Shown here: piece after piece, positions 9,668-18,562 of the stretch
Position numbering within the stretch: position 1 is the stretch's first letter
Layout of the letters: every line of letters starts with the position of its first letter
Assembly (NCBI RefSeq): GCF_900099995.1
Contig: NZ_FNCZ01000010.1
Span: 62,001 to 126,000 of the forward strand
DNA length: 64,000 nucleotides
From: Winogradskyella thalassocola
GTDB taxonomy: Bacteria; Bacteroidota; Bacteroidia; Flavobacteriales; Flavobacteriaceae
Direction of reading: 5' to 3'
Program-made: the position numbers and the translations under genes
The notes under the pieces: model-generated
Told to the model about the DNA's origin: nothing
The model's database searches: none
The model's input: only the letters and a program-made list of their open reading frames with translations

Positions 9668-11659
9668 TTGATCTCACAAAATTCTATTGCACAAGTATTT
9701 GAAACCGCTCGCGTTGAAGAGGTAATTGGCGATTTTGTACAGTTAAAAAAAGCAGGTACAAACTATAAAGGTTTAAGTCCTTTTAGTGAAGAACGCTCTC
9801 CGAGTTTCGTAGTATCTCCTGTAAAACAAATTTGGAAAGATTTTTCGAGTGGAAAAGGTGGTAATGCGGTGACATTTTTAATGGAGCACGAGCATTTTAC
9901 GTATCCTGAGGCTATAAAATATTTAGCTAAAAAATACAATATTGAAATAGAAGAAACCGAACGTACCGACGAAGAAAAGGCACAAGCGGATAACAGAGAA
10001 AGCTTGTATTTGGTAAGTGAGTATGCGAGTAGCTATTTTCAGAATGTCTTACACAAAACAAACCAAGGGAAAGCTATTGGTTTAAGTTATTTTAAAGAGC
10101 GTGGCTTTACCGAAGAAACCATTAAGAAATTTGATCTTGGGTATTCGTTAGATGAGTGGCAAGCCTTTACCGATGATGCTTTGGGAAAAGGGTATAAACT
10201 CAATTTTTTAGAGCAAACGGGTTTAACTATTGTTAAAGGAGAAAAACGTTTCGATCGATTTAAAGGCCGAGTAATGTTTCCTATTCATAGTATGAGTGGG
10301 CGTGTTCTTGGTTTTGGTGGACGTATTTTAACTAATGATAAAAAAGCGGCTAAATACCTAAATTCACCAGAGAGTGAAATCTACCACAAAAGTAAGATAT
10401 TATATGGTCTATATCATGCAAAACAAACGATAGCAAAAGAAGATAATTGTTATTTAGTCGAAGGTTATACTGATGTCATTCAATTTCATCAAACGGGTAT
10501 TACTAACGTTGTGTCTTCTTCAGGTACGGCTTTATCCCCAGATCAGATACGCTTAATTAATAGACTAACAAATAATATTACCGTGCTTTTTGATGGTGAT
10601 GCAGCAGGAATTAGAGCGTCGATTCGTGGTATTGATTTAATACTAGAGCAAGGTGTAAATGTTAAGATTTGTACGTTTCCTGATGGGGAAGATCCTGATA
10701 GTTTTTCTAAATCGAATACCTTAGAAGAACTTAATGCGTATCTGGAAGGTAATGCCAAAGATTTTATTCAGTTTAAAGCCTCGCTTTTAGTTAAGGAGGC
10801 TAATAATGATCCGATTAAAAAAGCGGAGACCATTCGCGAAATCGTGAACAGTATTGCTAAGATTCCAGATCAAATAAAACGTGAAATTTACATTCAAGAA
10901 TGTGCGCGTATTATGGATATAAGCGAGAATGTTCTATTTACAACTTTAGCACAAATTAATAATAAACAGGCTCAGGATAATAATAAACCCAAATCTTATA
11001 TTTCATCGAGTTCTTCTGACCCAAATGAACCTCCATTTGAAGTTTTTAGGAATGAAGAGCCTAGTCGTAAGCCAAAAGTTGATATTCAATATGAATTAGA
11101 AAAAAAGATTATTGAAATCTTGATGCTATATGGTGATAGGACCGAGGAATTTGAAGATTTAATTTTACAAGAGGACGAGACCTCAGGCGAGTTGCTTTTA
11201 GAGCCAACAAAACATGAAGCGCGCGTATTTGAAAAAGTATATTTAGATCTTCAAGAAGACGAAATGCAATTTTCTAATCCACAATTTAAAGCACTTTATT
11301 ATTCTATTATTGATAGATTGAATCAAGAGGAAGGTTTTTCAACCAAAAATTTCATTAATCAATTAGATCAAGAGTCTGCAAGTACAGTCACAAGTATTTT
11401 AATGGAGGATGAGCGCTATAATCTTCACGATTGGGAGCGTAATCTAATTATACCTAAAGAAAAGAAAGATTCTGTGTCACAGCTGGTGAGTCAAACTATT
11501 TTAAGTTTGCGCTGTCATTTAATTGACCAAAAGGTTGCCGAATATAAAAATGAAACCTTGAAAGAAAACGTAGATATACGTGCGGTTATGGAGGATGTAA
11601 AAGACTACGTTGGTCTCAAAATGTTATTATCTCGTAAGTTAGGTAAAGTTTTGGGCTAA
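9668..11659 (+). CDS. dnaG: DNA primase lacking the usual zinc ligands
   Basis: DnaG makes the RNA primers for chromosome replication. The 663-aa length is normal. The TOPRIM catalytic core is intact, with LVEGYTDVIQFHQ (about 262) and VLFDGDAAGIRAS (about 305). The N-terminal zinc ribbon has the family's spacing but not its ligands: the positions that normally hold Cys, His, Cys and Cys are S37, S40, D58 and S61 (GLSPFSEERSPSF, WKDFSSGKGGNAV). The start is TTG; no ATG precedes this conserved region. The C-terminal part should contact the replicative helicase. The ligand loss may be shared by related flavobacteria, which I cannot check here. Confidence 0.95.
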   Translation: MISQNSIAQVFETARVEEVIGDFVQLKKAGTNYKGLSPFSEERSPSFVVSPVKQIWKDFSSGKGGNAVTFLMEHEHFTYPEAIKYLAKKYNIEIEETERTDEEKAQADNRESLYLVSEYASSYFQNVLHKTNQGKAIGLSYFKERGFTEETIKKFDLGYSLDEWQAFTDDALGKGYKLNFLEQTGLTIVKGEKRFDRFKGRVMFPIHSMSGRVLGFGGRILTNDKKAAKYLNSPESEIYHKSKILYGLYHAKQTIAKEDNCYLVEGYTDVIQFHQTGITNVVSSSGTALSPDQIRLINRLTNNITVLFDGDAAGIRASIRGIDLILEQGVNVKICTFPDGEDPDSFSKSNTLEELNAYLEGNAKDFIQFKASLLVKEANNDPIKKAETIREIVNSIAKIPDQIKREIYIQECARIMDISENVLFTTLAQINNKQAQDNNKPKSYISSSSSDPNEPPFEVFRNEEPSRKPKVDIQYELEKKIIEILMLYGDRTEEFEDLILQEDETSGELLLEPTKHEARVFEKVYLDLQEDEMQFSNPQFKALYYSIIDRLNQEEGFSTKNFINQLDQESASTVTSILMEDERYNLHDWERNLIIPKEKKDSVSQLVSQTILSLRCHLIDQKVAEYKNETLKENVDIRAVMEDVKDYVGLKMLLSRKLGKVLG

Positions 11660-11671
11660 GTAAATAGTTTG

Positions 11672-12301
11672 TTAGGTTAAATTGTGGTGTTTTGCTTGGT
11701 GAATTAAATCTACGATATTCGTTACATTTAGCTTTTTAAACAATCTCGCTTTGTATGTACTAACGGTTTTTTCATTAATATCTAGCTCTTGTGCAATTTC
11801 TTTGTTTTTGCGACCAATAGATAGTAGTTTTAGAACTTCAATTTCTCTAGTGGAAAGCTTTTTAAACATGCGGCTTCTACTTTTGCGCGTATCTTCATAG
11901 CGGAAGTGTTTATCCATTTTTTCACTAAGAGACGTTTCTCCAGCACTAATCTTTCGTATTGCAGTTTCGAGTTCATCAACACTCGCACCTTTGTTTAAGT
12001 AGCCAGATGCACCTGCTTTAATTGTGCTTATCGCATAAATTTCTTCAGGTTGATTGCTAAACATTAAAACTTGTACAGACTTATTTTCTTTTTTTATAGC
12101 TCTCATTGCAGTAATTCCATTAAGTTCTGGCAAATCGACTTCAGATATTATAACGTCAACTTTATGGCGTCTTACAAATTCAAATATCTCAATTCCACTT
12201 CCTAAACTACCGATGACTTTAAAATCTGCTTTACTGTTTAAGAATAGTTCTAATCCTGTTCTCACAATCGGATGACTATCTACAATCAGAATATGTATCA
12301 T
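11672..12301 (-). CDS. LuxR/NarL-type response regulator with Glu at the phosphoacceptor position
   Basis: The 209-aa protein has a receiver domain (1 to about 120) and a LuxR helix-turn-helix (about 145-205, LSTREIEVLKLLSIGRKNKEI). In the receiver, the residue two before the DLP motif, normally the phosphorylated Asp, is E54 (IISEVDLPELNG). D8 and the switch lysine (YLNKG) are kept. Glu often mimics the phosphorylated state, so the protein may be active constitutively or be controlled by other means. No histidine kinase is adjacent. It converges on dnaG with a 12-bp gap. Confidence 0.9.
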   Translation of the reverse strand: MIHILIVDSHPIVRTGLELFLNSKADFKVIGSLGSGIEIFEFVRRHKVDVIISEVDLPELNGITAMRAIKKENKSVQVLMFSNQPEEIYAISTIKAGASGYLNKGASVDELETAIRKISAGETSLSEKMDKHFRYEDTRKSRSRMFKKLSTREIEVLKLLSIGRKNKEIAQELDINEKTVSTYKARLFKKLNVTNIVDLIHQAKHHNLT

Positions 12302-12440
12302 GATAATTGTATTTTGGTTTTTGGTTAGGGTTAATTATTATTATAGATAATGTTAATTTCAAAAACTTTATGGATGCTTATTGAGTAAAAATAGTTAAAA
12401 ATTAAATAATTTAGCTAATTTGTTTGGTGAAATGCAATAA

Positions 12441-13229
12441 TTATTTTAAATTTTTAGGAATTTCGCAAACCGGTATTGGGTTCATTTTGTGTTTATTGGA
12501 AGAATTGTAACGTAAATAGATTTCAATTACTTCACGTTTTCGTCCTTCGAAATCAGTAACCGTTTTTCCGTCTTCCGTTACTTGCATAGCCCATTCTAAT
12601 TCTGGGTAAGATGCTCCGATTTGATCCTCATCGCTACGAGCATCACCAAAAAGACCATCGCTAGGAGCAGCCTCTATAATTGATTGTGGTACGTTTAGAT
12701 AATTACCAATGTCGTAAACTTCTGATTTCATTAAATCGGCAATAGGACTTAAATCAACACCACCATCACCATATTTTGTGTAAAAACCAACACCAAAATC
12801 TTCAACTTTATTACCCGTACCTGCCACTAAAAGGCCTAAAAGTCCTGCGTGATAGTATAAGGTTGTCATTCGTAAACGAGCTCTTGTATTGGCTAAAGCC
12901 ATATCTACTGTGGTTTGTTTACCATCTAAACTGACCTCAGTTTTAAATTCTTCAAAGACGGGTGTTAAATTTACAACGGTATCTTTTACATTAGGAAACT
13001 TACTTTTTAAAAACGAAATGTGCTCTTGGGCTCTTGTTACATGACTTGGAGCTTGGTGAATTGGCATTTCTATGCATAATACGTCTAAGCCCGTTTTGGC
13101 GCAAAGTGTAGAGGTTACTGCAGAATCAATTCCTCCAGATATCCCGATAACAAAACCATTTACGTTGGCTTTTGTGGCATAGTCTTTTAGCCAATTTACA
13201 ATGTGATTTACTACGTTTTCGGATTGCAT
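12441..13229 (-). CDS. nadE: NAD synthetase, ammonia-dependent type
   Basis: The enzyme adenylates deamido-NAD and amidates it to NAD. The 262-aa length matches the single-domain form without a glutaminase. The ATP loop is VIGISGGIDSAVTS (about 22-35); AGTGNKVEDFGVGFYTKYGDGGVD carries the deamido-NAD-binding and Mg-binding residues, and PSDGLFGDARSDEDQIGA is also typical of the family. It is divergent to gldB, a neighbourhood I associate with flavobacteria. Confidence 0.95.
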   Translation of the reverse strand: MQSENVVNHIVNWLKDYATKANVNGFVIGISGGIDSAVTSTLCAKTGLDVLCIEMPIHQAPSHVTRAQEHISFLKSKFPNVKDTVVNLTPVFEEFKTEVSLDGKQTTVDMALANTRARLRMTTLYYHAGLLGLLVAGTGNKVEDFGVGFYTKYGDGGVDLSPIADLMKSEVYDIGNYLNVPQSIIEAAPSDGLFGDARSDEDQIGASYPELEWAMQVTEDGKTVTDFEGRKREVIEIYLRYNSSNKHKMNPIPVCEIPKNLK

Positions 13230-13258
13230 AATTTTTTAATTTTTAAAACAAAGAAGTG

Positions 13259-13266
13259 TACCTTTG
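13259..13266 (+). promoter_or_regulatory. Bacteroidota -7 box of the gldBC operon
   Basis: TACCTTTG matches TAnnTTTG. Transcription would begin near 13273, downstream of the possible TTG codon at 13264, which lies inside the box. This rules in the ATG at 13315 as the gldB start. Confidence 0.65.
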
Positions 13267-13314
13267 CACAACAAAAATAACGTAATCGAGTTAGGATTAA
13301 AAATATTTTACCAA

Positions 13315-14283
13315 ATGCAGATAAGAATTTACTTTATTTTATTATTAGGATTTATAATGCTTTCCTGTAATGAGGAATCTAAAGTTAAAGAAGAAATTGC
13401 TAAAGTTGAAGTCGATTTTACAGTAGAACGTTTTGATAAAGCATTTTTTGAAGCGACACCCAAAGATTTGCCAAAGCTAAAAGAGGCTTATCCTTTTTTC
13501 TTTTCTAAGCATGTGCCAGACTCTATTGTGATTCAAAGAATGGAAGACACCCTACAGAACGAAATTTTACAAGAGGTTAATCAGACTTTTAAAGATTTTA
13601 AGAACACAAAGGAAGAATTAGTTTCCATGTTTCAGCATATTAAATATTATGATAAAGTGTTCTCTGTGCCAAGAGTAATCACCTTAACTAATAATGTGCA
13701 GTATAGAGATAATGTTATTGTTACAGACAGTATTGCGTTAGTAGCACTCGATAATTACTTAGGGGAAGAGCATCGGTTTTATGTAGATGGTAATATACCG
13801 GCGTATTTGGCTAAAAACTTTACAGAGGAACAAATTGTAGTGGATTTAGCGGATGGTTACGCAAAGAAATATGCTTTTCAATCTACTAGAAAAGCATTGT
13901 TAGATGAGATGATTTACTTCGGAAAATTACTTTACTTTAAAGATGTAATGATTCCGTTTAAAACAGATGCTGAAAAAATGGGTTATTCTGAAAATCAGAT
14001 AAAGTGGGCAGAAGCGAATGAAAGTCAGATCTGGAGTTATTTTATTGAGAAAGAATTATTATACAGTACAGATCCTAAATTGCCAAATCGCTTTATTGCA
14101 GATGCTCCGTTCACAAAGTTTTATTTGGAGTTAGATAACGAGTCTCCAGGGCGTTTAGGTCAATATATGGGCTGGCAAATTGTAAAAGCTTACGCAGAAA
14201 CTACAGGTGATGATATTATAAAAATTATGCAAACTGAACCTGAGGAGATATTTAGAAAATCGAAATTTAAACCAAAAAAGTAA
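13315..14283 (+). CDS. gldB: Gliding motility lipoprotein GldB
   Basis: GldB is a lipoprotein needed for flavobacterial gliding, with an uncharacterised biochemical role. The chosen ATG gives a 322-aa protein with a lipoprotein signal (MQIRIYFILLLGFIMLSC, lipid-modified Cys at about 18). Family features include FTVERFDKAFFEA after the signal, the central NIPAYLAKNFTEEQIVVD, and the C-terminal GRLGQYMGWQIVKAYAE and MQTEPEEIFRKSKFKPKK. It overlaps gldC in a TAATG junction. An upstream TTG at 13264 would add 17 residues but lies within the promoter box. Confidence 0.93.
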   Translation: MQIRIYFILLLGFIMLSCNEESKVKEEIAKVEVDFTVERFDKAFFEATPKDLPKLKEAYPFFFSKHVPDSIVIQRMEDTLQNEILQEVNQTFKDFKNTKEELVSMFQHIKYYDKVFSVPRVITLTNNVQYRDNVIVTDSIALVALDNYLGEEHRFYVDGNIPAYLAKNFTEEQIVVDLADGYAKKYAFQSTRKALLDEMIYFGKLLYFKDVMIPFKTDAEKMGYSENQIKWAEANESQIWSYFIEKELLYSTDPKLPNRFIADAPFTKFYLELDNESPGRLGQYMGWQIVKAYAETTGDDIIKIMQTEPEEIFRKSKFKPKK

Positions 14284-14618
14284 TGTCTAAAGTTATAAAA
14301 TCTAAAATAGTATTAAACGTAGAACTCGATGAGAATAGAGTGCCAGAAAAATTAAACTGGTCAGCTCAAGACGGTGGAGTAGATAATGAAGAGGCTAAAG
14401 CGATTATGTTGTCTGTTTGGGATAGTAATGCGCAAGAAACATTGAAAATAGACCTGTGGACGAAAGATATGCCCGTAGATGAAATGAAACTTTTCTTTCA
14501 TCAAACTTTAGTGACAATGAGCGATTCTTTTTTAAGAGCAACTCAAGACGAAAAAATGACAGAAACTATGAAAGATTTTTGTGATTATTTCGCTGAAAAA
14601 TTAGAGCTTAAAAAGTAA
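14283..14618 (+). CDS. gldC: Gliding motility protein GldC
   Basis: The 111-aa protein matches the GldC pattern: no signal peptide, early LDENRVPEKLNWSAQDGG, then AKAIMLSVWDSNAQETLKID and a C-terminal FCDYFAEKLELKK. It is thought to support gliding together with GldB. Its ATG shares one base with the gldB stop (TAATG), so the two are translationally coupled. It converges with the next gene with only 9 bp between stops. Confidence 0.92.
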   Translation: MSKVIKSKIVLNVELDENRVPEKLNWSAQDGGVDNEEAKAIMLSVWDSNAQETLKIDLWTKDMPVDEMKLFFHQTLVTMSDSFLRATQDEKMTETMKDFCDYFAEKLELKK

Positions 14619-14627
14619 TATTATTTA

Positions 14628-15605
14628 TTACTCACCTAAATCATGATTTACTTTGTAATAAGGAACAAGATTAAAGCTATCTGATTCTATGTTCATATAG
14701 TTTGTTCTGTTTTTTCTTTTGTGTTGTACAAAGTTAGTTGTGTCATAGATTTGCCAAACCGTAAGTTCATTTAATCGACCGGTTGAGGTTTTCATGTCAA
14801 TTTCTATCTTTTGTATCATGCGGTCAACGGTTTTTTGATCTGCTATTTTTAGTACCTTTTCAGAACTCGAGCCATTGTTAATTTTATAAATGACCCAATA
14901 GTTAGAATGTGCGTTGTTGGTTATGGAATTCGCTATTCTCCTCGTTGGTAGTTTGGGTTTTGTAGATTTTACGCTCTCGACTTTATATAAAGGAATTCTA
15001 TTGCTAATCAGAGTGTTTTTTTTAGCGGTAAGTTTTTCTTGGACTGTTTGTTCAGCGGGAGTCGCTTTTTTTCCAGATAATCTCAAGTCGGTTTGACTTC
15101 TATTGCTTTCAGATCCATAGGGTATGTTTTGAGCTAAAGAATCTAGTTTTACTGGGTGTTTGGCAAGTATTTTAAACTTTTTAGGTGGATTTTCCGCATT
15201 AGCAATGATTGTTTTTAGTTGTACTAACGTTTTACCACTAAGATTCGTTTTGTTAGTTATTGACGGAGTTCGTTCTTCTAGCCCAAAAGATTCGTTTCTT
15301 AATAATGTAATAATAATTAACTTATCGCGTAGTACGGCTTCAACAGCGTAGCGTCCAACCGGTATGTCCGAAATTTGGATTTTTGCGACAGTATCTTTAA
15401 CTTTTATAACGCGCTCAAAATCATCATTAAAAATCATGAGTTCGTAAATAGTACGGTCGCATTTAAAGACTATACTGTCTTCAGTTTGGTTAAGGTGGTG
15501 CTTAAGCTCTTTGGCTCTTGTATTAGTGTTTTGAAGTAAAACGGATTTTTGACCATAAACTAAGGACGACAAAAAGAACAATACGATGAAGTATAGTAGT
15601 CTCAT
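14628..15605 (-). CDS. Secreted protein of unknown function, paralogue of the 15876-16655 gene
   Basis: I place the start at the ATG at 15605 (325 aa) because it opens directly with a signal peptide, MRLLYFIVLFFLSSLVYGQ; an upstream in-frame ATG at 15656 adds 17 residues before it. The N-terminal segment QNTNTRAKELKHHLNQTEDS and the C-terminal segment TGRLNELTVWQIYD are shared with the neighbouring paralogue, while the middle (about 120-230) is poorly conserved and low in complexity. The conserved N-terminal half looks like a beta-sandwich. No enzyme motif is seen. Confidence 0.65.
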   Translation of the reverse strand: MRLLYFIVLFFLSSLVYGQKSVLLQNTNTRAKELKHHLNQTEDSIVFKCDRTIYELMIFNDDFERVIKVKDTVAKIQISDIPVGRYAVEAVLRDKLIIITLLRNESFGLEERTPSITNKTNLSGKTLVQLKTIIANAENPPKKFKILAKHPVKLDSLAQNIPYGSESNRSQTDLRLSGKKATPAEQTVQEKLTAKKNTLISNRIPLYKVESVKSTKPKLPTRRIANSITNNAHSNYWVIYKINNGSSSEKVLKIADQKTVDRMIQKIEIDMKTSTGRLNELTVWQIYDTTNFVQHKRKNRTNYMNIESDSFNLVPYYKVNHDLGE

Positions 15606-15679
15606 AATAAGTAGGTTTTTTGTTTTGGGAAACAATTTTAACACCAAACAAATCAATTAGATTGCTTTAATGTTATGTA

Positions 15680-15687
15680 CAAAGTTA
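15680..15687 (-). promoter_or_regulatory. Bacteroidota -7 box for the 14628-15605 gene
   Basis: Minus-strand TAACTTTG matches TAnnTTTG. It would give a leader of about 70 nt before the ATG at 15605. Confidence 0.5.
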
Positions 15688-15875
15688 TTGGCTTTTTAAT
15701 GTGTTACATTAAATAATAGATGCGTGGTGAATTTTTGTAGCTAACGTGCTATGACGATCGATATAACACATATATTATCGTATAAAGTGCTGTAATTTAA
15801 TCTTGAAATACGATCTAGTTCCATTGAAAACCATGAAAACGAAATATTTAAAATTCAATATCAGTTGTCAGATAG

Positions 15876-16655
15876 TTATAAACTTTGAAGATTATTAGTT
15901 GTTGAATAATAAGGAGTAGGATTAAATAGATCCGTTGTAGCTGAATAAACAAAGTCTGGGTTCGAAACCTGATTCTCCATAAATTCACTTTTTTTATAGA
16001 CCTCCCAAACAGTTAATTTATTTAATCTTCCAGAATCACTGTTTGTTTCAAGTTTATGTCTGAGAATCATAGTTTCTACTGATTTCTGATCTACCAAACG
16101 CATTGTTTTACTAGAGCCACTATCGTTATTTATTTGTGCTTCAATCCAAAAGTATTTTTGATTTTTGGTGGTATGATTCTTGGTGCCTCCACGAGTTAAA
16201 AGAAACGCTATACTTTTGTTAGGGGAACTCTTAATGACGTTTAATTCTTCATCTAACATCATGCCTTTTCCTTCTATTATGTGTTCTGTATTACGAGATG
16301 TGTTTGAATTAGAGATATTATAAAAATCTTTATGTTTTGCTAAATCTAAAACTATAATCTTTTCTGCTAATTTAGTCTCAATGATAAAATTACCTATAGG
16401 AATGTCTTTTAAAGAAATTCTTGTTTTGTTAGCTTCGACTATAACTATTTGTTCGTAATCTTCATTGAAAATTTCAACTTTCTGAATTTTCGAATCACAT
16501 TCCAATACTAAGCTATCCATAGTGGCATTTAAACCATGTCTTAATTCTTTAGCTTTTGGGTTGGTGTTTTGAAGTAATGTAATTTTTTGACCATAACTAA
16601 TAGTAGTCAAAAGTAGGACGAGTAATATGCTTATGTTTTTAATCATAATAATCAC
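15876..16655 (-). CDS. Secreted protein of unknown function, paralogue of the 14628-15605 gene
   Basis: The 259-aa protein has a signal peptide (KNISILLVLLLTTISYGQ). It shares QNTNPKAKELRHGLNATMDS and the C-terminal SGRLNKLTVWEVYK, DQKSVETMI and ideas of strand order with its neighbour, but is about 65 residues shorter in the variable middle. A second ATG at 16646 is also possible. The two genes are in the same direction, 270 bp apart, and probably arose by tandem duplication. Function unknown. Confidence 0.7.
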   Translation of the reverse strand: MIIMIKNISILLVLLLTTISYGQKITLLQNTNPKAKELRHGLNATMDSLVLECDSKIQKVEIFNEDYEQIVIVEANKTRISLKDIPIGNFIIETKLAEKIIVLDLAKHKDFYNISNSNTSRNTEHIIEGKGMMLDEELNVIKSSPNKSIAFLLTRGGTKNHTTKNQKYFWIEAQINNDSGSSKTMRLVDQKSVETMILRHKLETNSDSGRLNKLTVWEVYKKSEFMENQVSNPDFVYSATTDLFNPTPYYSTTNNLQSL

Positions 16656-16875
16656 TTTTTTTAGGTTAATGGGGTTGCAAATAATCCGTTTTTAAGCATC
16701 AATACTTGCGTTTCTAAAGGCTAATTTATGGCCTAATTACTTAACTTGCATTTATATAAGGTGTGTTGCGTTTTTTATAGATAATGGACGTTCAATCACG
16801 ACGTAAAGCAAAAAAACAAGATTTAATTATACCTGATTTTGGGTTTGTTCAATTGTAATTTGTTTAAATTAGCCT

Positions 16876-17499
16876 ATGCGAAAAATACTATTTGGTGTCA
16901 TAATTACATTAGTTGTTGTATTCACTTTTAGATACTGTGATAATAAGCAGGCAGATAAAATTGTACTTAAAGAAAGTAGTGCTTTAATTCAAGAGCAAAT
17001 TAAAAATGTTGGTAAACTCGTGGTTACCGAAGGGCATTTTAGTGAGGTGTTTACGTATAAGAATTCTAAAGGTGTTTTCGGGGATTTAATTTCAGCCGAA
17101 AAGAAAGCTGTAGTCATCGTAAATGCGGATGTAACTATTGGATACGATTTAAGTAAAATTGAATATAAAATTGATGAAGCAACTAAAACCCTTCAAATTC
17201 TAAGTATTCCAAAAGAAGAGATTAAAATCAGTCCAGATTTTGAGTATTACGATATGCAGGCAGATTATCTTAATCCGTTTGAAGCCAAGGACTATAATAG
17301 TATAAAGGAGACCGTGAAAAAGTCGCTAATGAAAAAGATTGAAGCGTCCGACTTGAAATCAAATGCACAAAACAGATTAATTAGCGAATTGTCAAAGTTC
17401 TTTATGCTGACTAATTCTTTAGGTTGGACACTAGAATATAATCAAAGTCCTATTTCAGAATTAAGCGAACTTAATAATTTAGAACGTATATTCGATTAA
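16876..17499 (+). CDS. DUF4230 domain protein, membrane anchored
   Basis: The 207-aa protein has an N-terminal hydrophobic segment (ILFGVIITLVVVFTF, about 4-18) that should anchor it or act as a signal. The rest matches my recollection of the DUF4230 family: KNVGKLVVTEGHFSEVF, a central NADVTIGYDLSKIEYKIDE, and SIPKEEIKISPDFEYYDMQ. The family has no assigned function. The gene converges on the rhodanese gene with almost no gap. Confidence 0.75.
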   Translation: MRKILFGVIITLVVVFTFRYCDNKQADKIVLKESSALIQEQIKNVGKLVVTEGHFSEVFTYKNSKGVFGDLISAEKKAVVIVNADVTIGYDLSKIEYKIDEATKTLQILSIPKEEIKISPDFEYYDMQADYLNPFEAKDYNSIKETVKKSLMKKIEASDLKSNAQNRLISELSKFFMLTNSLGWTLEYNQSPISELSELNNLERIFD

Positions 17500-17502
17500 A
17501 TC

Positions 17503-17811
17503 TTAGCTCAATTTTCTTTGTAAACTACCTATTCCGCCACCATTTATGGCATCAACACCTTTAGATTTTAATAGGCTAGTTGCGCTACCAGAACGCATGC
17601 CGCTTGCACAATAGGCAATTACTGGTTTGTTTAATTTTTTAACTTCATTAAATCTATTACCCAATTCCTGAACCGGAATATGTATTGCGTTTTTAATATG
17701 GCCGCCTTGGTATTCACTAGGTGTTCTAACATCTAAAATTACAGCGCCTTTTTCTAAGTATTCTGCAACGTTATTAGTCGGTTTTCCAAATAAAGCATTA
17801 AATAGTCCCAT
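17503..17811 (-). CDS. Rhodanese-like sulfurtransferase domain protein
   Basis: The start at 17811 gives a 102-aa single rhodanese domain (MGLFNALFGKPTNN). An in-frame start further up, at 17865, adds 18 residues with no family likeness. Typical features are ILDVRTPSEYQGGHIKNAIHIP and the active-site loop CASGMRSG, with the catalytic Cys. It probably carries sulfur as a persulfide in the cytoplasm. No partner gene is adjacent. Confidence 0.9.
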   Translation of the reverse strand: MGLFNALFGKPTNNVAEYLEKGAVILDVRTPSEYQGGHIKNAIHIPVQELGNRFNEVKKLNKPVIAYCASGMRSGSATSLLKSKGVDAINGGGIGSLQRKLS

Positions 17812-17924
17812 CGTATTTCTTTTTAGGCAAACTTCCGAAAAGTTAACGGAAGCCTTCGTAACCAAAGTTACATTAAAATTACGATGCGCCTAAAATTCTG
17901 ACTATTTTAGTACTTTAGAGCGCT

Positions 17925-18494
17925 ATGAAACAAGAGACACGTCAAGAAGAAATTATAAGAGTTGCAGCTCAACTCTTTAAAGAAAAAGGGTATAGTGCTG
18001 TCACTATGCGAGATTTAGCGACAGCCATGAACATCAAAGCTGCGAGTTTATATAATCACATCAATTCCAAACAAGATATATTAGAAAGTATTATTATTTC
18101 TATCGCAGAAAAATTTACGGTTGGTATGACTTCTGTTTTAGCAAGTGATGCTACCTGTATCGAAAAACTAAAAGAAATCATTGCGCTTCATGTCGAAATT
18201 TCAAGCCAAAACATATATGGAATGGCAGCTTTAAATCACGATTGGATGCATTTAGAAGCACAATTAAATCATTACAAAAAGTTGCGTAGCGATTATGAAA
18301 ACGATTTTAAAACGATTCTTATCGAAGGTGTAAATTCAGGTGAAATCATAGATATAAAACCAGACGTAATGATGTTTTCTATCTTAACGACCTTGCGTTC
18401 TCTTTATTTATGGATTCCCAAAAAGGAAGATGTAAACCTTAAAGAACTCACCAATAACCTCAATGAAATTCTTATAAAAGGTGTTGTGAAATAA
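17925..18494 (+). CDS. TetR-family regulator, probable repressor of the paa cluster
   Basis: The 189-aa protein has an N-terminal TetR helix-turn-helix (RQEEIIRVAAQLFKEKGY, then MRDLATAMNIKAASLYNHI). The helical C-terminal domain should bind an effector. It sits directly before the paa genes, and a perfect 26-bp palindrome overlaps the expected transcription start of paaE, 68 bp downstream. By analogy with PaaR-type regulators, the effector may be phenylacetyl-CoA. The link is from context. Confidence 0.9.
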   Translation: MKQETRQEEIIRVAAQLFKEKGYSAVTMRDLATAMNIKAASLYNHINSKQDILESIIISIAEKFTVGMTSVLASDATCIEKLKEIIALHVEISSQNIYGMAALNHDWMHLEAQLNHYKKLRSDYENDFKTILIEGVNSGEIIDIKPDVMMFSILTTLRSLYLWIPKKEDVNLKELTNNLNEILIKGVVK

Positions 18495-18510
18495 ATTTAA
18501 ATTTATTTAC

Positions 18511-18518
18511 TAACTTTG
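18511..18518 (+). promoter_or_regulatory. Bacteroidota -7 box of the paa operon
   Basis: TAACTTTG matches TAnnTTTG exactly. The start of transcription would fall around 18523-18526, within the palindrome that follows. A -33 TTG is not obvious. Confidence 0.65.
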
Positions 18519-18521
18519 TCA

Positions 18522-18547
18522 AACAAACTAACAAGTGTTAGTTTGTT
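18522..18547. promoter_or_regulatory. Perfect 26-bp palindrome, likely TetR operator
   Basis: Arms AACAAACTAACA and TGTTAGTTTGTT are exact inverse complements with AG between them. The site begins 3 bp after the -7 box and ends 15 bp before the paaE ATG. Its length, symmetry and position between a TetR gene and the operon fit a repressor operator that blocks initiation. Confidence 0.8.
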
Positions 18548-18562
18548 AGTTCAACAACATCT

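Noticed and set aside
13264..13314. TTG start for gldB that adds 17 residues
   Set aside because: The TTG lies inside a TACCTTTG -7 box, and the downstream ATG opens directly on the lipoprotein signal.
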